Shown piece by piece: positions 5,697 through 8,373 of a stretch of DNA of 8,373 bases. Below the pieces are notes generated by a model. That model searched no databases. It was not told where the DNA came from and was given only the letters and a program-made list of their open reading frames with translations. Source of the DNA: an uncultured Planctomycetales bacterium (lineage in GTDB: Bacteria > Planctomycetota > Planctomycetia > Pirellulales > Thermoguttaceae); contig CALARR010000236.1 of the NCBI GenBank assembly GCA_937889015.1, positions 1-8,373 on the forward strand, written 5' to 3'. Numbering within the stretch: the first letter of the stretch is position 1; each line of letters begins with the position of its first letter. The translations under genes were made by a program, and so were the position numbers.

Positions 5697-6794
5697 ATGA
5701 AATACGTCGACGAATATCGCCATGCTGAACCGGCGCGCCAGCTTGCCGAGCTGATTCGCCGCACGGTCACGCGCCCCTGGAGCATCATGGAGATTTGCGG
5801 CGGACAGACGCACGCCATCGTCCGTTTTGCCCTGGACGAGATGCTTCCGCCGCAGATCCACCTGATCCACGGGCCGGGCTGCCCGGTGTGCGTCACGCCG
5901 ATCGAGATCATCGACAAAGCCGTGGCCATTGCCGCGCGCCCGGAAGTCACCTTCTGCTCGTTCGGCGACATGCTGCGCGTGCCCGGCTCGCACAAGGATT
6001 TGTTGACTGTGAAGTCCGAGGGGGGCGACGTGCGCGTGGTCTATTCGCCGATGGACGCCGTGACTCTGGCGCGCAAGCATCCGGAGCGGCAAGTGGTGTT
6101 CTTCGCCATCGGTTTCGAGACCACGGCCCCGCCCAACGCCATGGCCGTGGCCCAGGCGGCCCGGCTGGGACTGGAGAACTTCTCGGTCCTGGTCTCGCAC
6201 GTGCTGGTGCCGCCGGCCATCGAGGCCGTGCTCTCTTCCCCCTCCAACCGCGTGCAAGGATTCTTGGCCGCCGGCCACGTGTGCGCGGTGATGGGGCTGG
6301 ACCAGTATCGGCCCCTGGCCGAGAAGTACCGCGTGCCGATCGTGGTCACCGGTTTCGAGCCGCTGGATATCCTGCAAGGTGTGTATCTGTGCGTCAAGCA
6401 GCTTGAAGAAGGCCGGGCCGAGGTCGAGAATCAGTACGCGCGCACGGTGCGCGCCGCGGGCAACCCGGCCGCCATGCGCCAGATCGACGCGGTCTTCCAG
6501 GCCGTCGACCGCAAATGGCGTGGCATCGGCCCGATCGCGCGCAGCGGTCTGGGGCTGCGCGACGCGTATGCGCGGTTCGACGCCGAAACGCGCTTTGACG
6601 TGGCCGACCTGCAGGCCGACGAGCCGGCCGAGTGCCGGGCCGGCGAGGTCTTGCAGGGGCAGATCAAGCCCCGCGATTGCCCCTGCTTTGGCCTGCGCTG
6701 CACGCCCGAGCGGCCGCTGGGCGCCCCGATGGTCTCGGCCGAAGGGGCCTGCGCGGCCTACTACCGCTATCGGCGCCAAGGACTCCAGGAGTAA
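5697..6794 (+). CDS. hypD: Hydrogenase maturation iron-sulfur protein HypD
   Basis: HypD is the [4Fe-4S] scaffold that, with HypC and HypE, assembles the iron atom with its cyanide and carbon monoxide ligands. The 365-residue length is typical. Landmarks are MEICGGQTHAI with Cys34, HGPGCPVCVTP with Cys62 and Cys65, FCSFGDMLRVPGS (86-98), FAIGFETTAPP (136-146), and the C-terminal cluster ligands Cys313, Cys328, Cys335 and Cys352. The spacing of both cysteine sets matches what I recall of the structurally studied archaeal HypD with a constant shift, so all redox and cluster residues appear intact. The ATG at 5697 gives the expected N-terminus, although the preceding tract has no ribosome binding site. 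The TAA stop overlaps a possible ATG of hypE. Confidence 0.98.
   Translation: MKYVDEYRHAEPARQLAELIRRTVTRPWSIMEICGGQTHAIVRFALDEMLPPQIHLIHGPGCPVCVTPIEIIDKAVAIAARPEVTFCSFGDMLRVPGSHKDLLTVKSEGGDVRVVYSPMDAVTLARKHPERQVVFFAIGFETTAPPNAMAVAQAARLGLENFSVLVSHVLVPPAIEAVLSSPSNRVQGFLAAGHVCAVMGLDQYRPLAEKYRVPIVVTGFEPLDILQGVYLCVKQLEEGRAEVENQYARTVRAAGNPAAMRQIDAVFQAVDRKWRGIGPIARSGLGLRDAYARFDAETRFDVADLQADEPAECRAGEVLQGQIKPRDCPCFGLRCTPERPLGAPMVSAEGACAAYYRYRRQGLQE
6787..6791 (+). promoter_or_regulatory. Ribosome binding site that decides the hypE start
   Basis: AGGAG ends two bases before the ATG at 6794, too close for normal initiation, but eight bases before the in-frame ATG at 6800, a good spacing. This favours 6800 as the hypE start. 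The site lies inside the last codons of hypD, which suggests coupling. Confidence 0.6.
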
Positions 6795-6799
6795 TGCGG

Positions 6800-7852
6800 A
6801 TGCCCGACGACTTTCAGCTTGCCTGTCCCGTCCCCCTGAGCGAACACCAGCGCGTGCAATTGGCCCACGGCGGCGGCGGACGCGTGATGCGCGCCTTGAT
6901 CGAAGGCCTCTTCCTGCCGGCCTTTGGCGGTCCCGGGCCGCGCGCTCCGGCTCACGACAGCGCGGTGCTGGAAATGCCCGCCGGACGCATCGCCATGACC
7001 ACCGACACGTTCGTGGTCAGCCCGCTGATCTTTCCCGGCGGCGATATCGGCAAGCTGGCCGTCTGCGGCACGGTCAACGACCTGGCCATGGCCGGGGCTC
7101 GGCCCTTGTACCTCAGCACCGGATTCGTGCTGGAAGAAGGGCTGGAGTTGGACACGCTCCGCCGCATCGTCGAGTCCATGCGCCAGGCTGCCGCGGAGGC
7201 CGGCGTGCGGATCGTGACCGGCGACACCAAGGTCGTCGATCGCGGCAAAGGCGACGGCGTGTTCATCAACACGGCCGGCGTGGGCCTGGTGCCCCCCGGC
7301 ATCGACGTCTCCCCGGCGCGCGTCCAGCCGGGCGACGCGGTGATCCTCAGCGGCGACGTGGGCCGTCACGGCGTGACGATCATGTCCATCCGTGAAGGAT
7401 TGGGCTTCGAAGCCGACATCCAGAGCGACTGCGCCAACCTGGCGGCGCTGGTCGAGCCGCTGCTGGCCCTGGGCGCCGAGGTGCACTGTCTGCGCGACCT
7501 CACGCGCGGCGGATTGGCCTCGGCCCTGAACGAAATCGCCCTGGACGCCAGGCTGGGCATCCAATTGGACGAGGCGGCGATCCCCGTCATCCCGGCCGTG
7601 GCCAGCGCCTGCGAGCTGCTGGGCCTGGACCCCTTGTACGTGGCCAACGAAGGCCGCATGGTGGCCTTCGTGCGCGCCCCCCTGGCCGACCAGGCCCTGA
7701 AGATCCTCCGGGCCCATCCGCTGGGCCGCGATGCCCAGGTCATCGGCTCCGTGACCGAGCGCCATCCCGGCACGGTCGAACTGCGCAGCGTCCTGGGCGG
7801 GGCGCGTCTCCTGGACCTGCTCTCCGGCGAGCAGATGCCCCGAATCTGCTAG
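6800..7852 (+). CDS. hypE: Carbamoyl dehydratase HypE, [NiFe] hydrogenase maturation
   Basis: HypE accepts a carbamoyl group from HypF on its C-terminal cysteine and dehydrates it with ATP to a thiocyanate, the source of the cyanide ligands given to the HypC-HypD complex. It belongs to the PurM/AIR-synthase ATPase superfamily. Seen here are LAHGGGGRVMRALIEG (21-36), DSAVLE (53-58), the ATP and metal region TTDTFVVSPLIFPGGDIG (67-84), VNDLAMAGARPLYLS (92-106), VTGDTKVV (139-146), LSGDVGRHG (183-191), RDLTRGGLASALNEIA (232-247), and the invariant ending PRIC with the acceptor Cys350. With the ATG at 6800 the protein has 350 residues; the ATG at 6794, overlapping the hypD stop as TAATG, would add Met-Arg. 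An open frame continues back into hypD, but its residues do not match the family. It closes the hypFCDE operon. Confidence 0.98.
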   Translation: MPDDFQLACPVPLSEHQRVQLAHGGGGRVMRALIEGLFLPAFGGPGPRAPAHDSAVLEMPAGRIAMTTDTFVVSPLIFPGGDIGKLAVCGTVNDLAMAGARPLYLSTGFVLEEGLELDTLRRIVESMRQAAAEAGVRIVTGDTKVVDRGKGDGVFINTAGVGLVPPGIDVSPARVQPGDAVILSGDVGRHGVTIMSIREGLGFEADIQSDCANLAALVEPLLALGAEVHCLRDLTRGGLASALNEIALDARLGIQLDEAAIPVIPAVASACELLGLDPLYVANEGRMVAFVRAPLADQALKILRAHPLGRDAQVIGSVTERHPGTVELRSVLGGARLLDLLSGEQMPRIC

Positions 7853-7929
7853 CTGCGTCCCCGTTTCGACTCCCAAATTCACCGTCAACTGCCGTTGGTG
7901 CTGGTCGATACCAAGGTAGAGCAATCTGG

Positions 7930-7992
7930 GGTCTCCTGGAAAAAGTCAACTTGGGGTTCACAACGCTCCCAAGCGTACTCTTCTTGGAGACC
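7930..7992 (+). terminator. Nested inverted repeat, possible end of the hyp transcript
   Basis: GGTCTCC (7930-7936) pairs with GGAGACC (7986-7992), and inside it CTTGGG (7951-7956) pairs with CCCAAG (7969-7974). The segments between are of similar length (14 and 11 bases) and partly complementary, so one long imperfect stem is possible. It starts 77 bases after the hypE stop. There is no T-run directly after it, so it is not a textbook terminator; it may instead be a decayed repeat. Confidence 0.3.
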
Positions 7993-8056
7993 TCGGCTCT
8001 TTCATGGTATCTTTTGCGCGTCCCTCGACCCCTCCGCGTCCTGGAGATCTGCCTCC

Positions 8057-8069
8057 GCCCCGAAGGGGC
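8057..8069. repeat. Hairpin C, outer left member of the symmetric array
   Basis: GCCCC / GGGGC arms of five bases around GAA. It stands 13 bases before hairpin A, in a place that mirrors hairpin C' at 8325-8343, although the sequences differ. Short enough to arise by chance in GC-rich DNA; its position in the array is what makes it notable. Confidence 0.45.
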
Positions 8070-8082
8070 AGACATCTCGCAG

Positions 8083-8114
8083 CCCAGGGTTGGCCGCGCA
8101 GCGGCTACCCTGGG
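8083..8114. repeat. Hairpin A
   Basis: Outer arms CCCAGGGT (8083-8090) and ACCCTGGG (8107-8114) enclose inner arms GCCGC / GCGGC with loop GCA. The flanking CATCTCGCAG on the left is also shared, in reverse complement, with the right flank of hairpin A' (8283-8314). It is therefore an inverted copy of the same repeat family and not just any hairpin. Confidence 0.9.
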
Positions 8115-8134
8115 TCACGGGCCATCGCCCCATC

Positions 8135-8151
8135 CAACCCTGAAGGGGTTG
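8135..8151. repeat. Hairpin B
   Basis: CAACCC (8135-8140) pairs with GGGTTG (8146-8151) around TGAAG. Its core AACCCTGAAGGGGTT reappears inverted as hairpin B' (8242-8260). It lies 20 bases after hairpin A. Confidence 0.85.
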
Positions 8152-8241
8152 AACCACCGCGTATTGCCCGCGTTCGCGCGCGGTTCGTCCAAGCCGAACT
8201 CACGGTCGATGCCGCAGCGAGACGACTGTCAGCCTTCGATT

Positions 8242-8260
8242 GAAACCCTTTCAGGGTTTC
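8242..8260. repeat. Hairpin B'
   Basis: Perfect 8-bp arms GAAACCCT / AGGGTTTC around TTC. Its reverse complement closely matches hairpin B. It lies 22 bases before hairpin A', mirroring the A-to-B spacing of 20 bases. Confidence 0.9.
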
Positions 8261-8282
8261 GGCCTTGTGCAGGGGCTGCTAT

Positions 8283-8314
8283 CCCGGGGTAGCCGCTGCG
8301 CGGCCAACCCCGGG
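8283..8314. repeat. Hairpin A'
   Basis: Outer arms CCCGGGGT (8283-8290) and ACCCCGGG (8307-8314) with inner arms GCCGC / GCGGC and loop TGC. It is the reverse complement of hairpin A with a few changes. Two of these, at 8287 and 8310 (or the equivalent pair), appear compensatory: CCCAGGGT / ACCCTGGG in A becomes CCCGGGGT / ACCCCGGG here, so pairing is kept. Confidence 0.9.
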
Positions 8315-8324
8315 CTGAGAGATG

Positions 8325-8343
8325 GCCACCGCAACGCGGTGGC
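8325..8343. repeat. Hairpin C'
   Basis: Perfect 8-bp arms GCCACCGC / GCGGTGGC around AAC. The right arm is the first of three copies of GCGGTGGC, so the left arm could pair with any of them. Confidence 0.9.
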
Positions 8344-8373
8344 TCGCAACGCGGTGGCTCGCAACGCGGTGGC
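8331..8373. repeat. 15-bp tandem repeat running off the window
   Basis: The unit GCAACGCGGTGGCTC occurs at 8331-8345 and 8346-8360 and again, cut off after 13 bases, at 8361-8373. The copies are identical. The array may continue beyond the window, so its true copy number is unknown. Confidence 0.95.

Larger units (their letters stand above)
7853..8373. other. Non-coding, repeat-rich region after hypE
   Basis: I find no believable gene in these 521 bases. Short plus-strand frames at 7895-8292 simply translate hairpin repeats. The first 75 bases hold only a weak CAAC / GTTG hairpin (7886-7897). A nested stem lies at 7930-7992, and from 8057 to the end there is an array of hairpins and a tandem repeat, each listed separately. 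The hyp operon transcript must end here unless it continues past the window. Confidence 0.7.

Noticed and set aside
5649..7924. Long minus-strand open frames opposite hypD and hypE (5649-6779 and 6767-7924)
   Set aside because: Same cause: antisense of well-identified genes, with low-complexity composition and no recognisable motif.
7895..8292. Small plus-strand open frames after hypE
   Set aside because: They translate hairpin repeats A and B, overlap each other, and show no coding signature.
8057..8373. CRISPR array
   Set aside because: The repeated units are either single hairpins in opposite orientation or a 15-bp tandem with no spacers; there are no regular repeats of 25-40 bases with unique spacers and no cas genes.

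Overview
This GC-rich 8.4 kb window is chromosomal DNA from a bacterium. The best guess is a member of the Planctomycetota, perhaps a Pirellulales-like lineage. That rests on recalled resemblance of several dispersed palindromes (GGGTGCCATGCCCACG-type, CTTTCGCTCCGCGAAAG-type, AACCCTGAAGGGGTT-type) to repeats common in those genomes, and on the secreted PQQ-repeat propeller protein. It is an inference; no search was run.

Left part (1-960): a REP/RAYT element. A REP-associated tyrosine transposase of the HUH Y1 family is encoded on the minus strand (331-909). It is flanked by REP-like hairpins in opposite orientation, each with GGGTGC at its outer edge. The 3' end of the transposase gene plus one hairpin has been tandemly duplicated (81-240 and 249-408), leaving a 26-codon pseudo-fragment. 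Further left are a half hairpin and GGGTGCC heptads.

Next (990-2531, minus): a signal-peptide-bearing PQQ-like beta-propeller protein with a good ribosome binding site and a plausible promoter. The 532-base gap before the next gene holds a near-perfect nested palindrome of a second repeat family and presumably the divergent promoters.

Centre (3064-7852, plus): a compact operon hypF-hypC-hypD-hypE, with gaps of 9 nt, 44 nt and a few nt. Together these proteins make and carry the Fe(CN)2CO group of [NiFe] hydrogenases. HypF and HypE make the cyanide ligands from carbamoyl phosphate, and HypC and HypD assemble the iron centre. All key residues I checked are present, so the set looks functional. 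The nickel-insertion genes hypA and hypB and the hydrogenase subunits are not in this window.

Right end (7853-8373): no credible gene. It holds a possible terminator-like nested stem, then a symmetric array of hairpins (C-A-B ... B'-A'-C') made of inverted copies of a bipartite module, then a 15-bp tandem repeat that runs off the window.

The genes themselves are known families. The less ordinary material is the repeat architecture: a RAYT element with a partial tandem duplication, and at least two other palindrome families bracketing the hyp operon.
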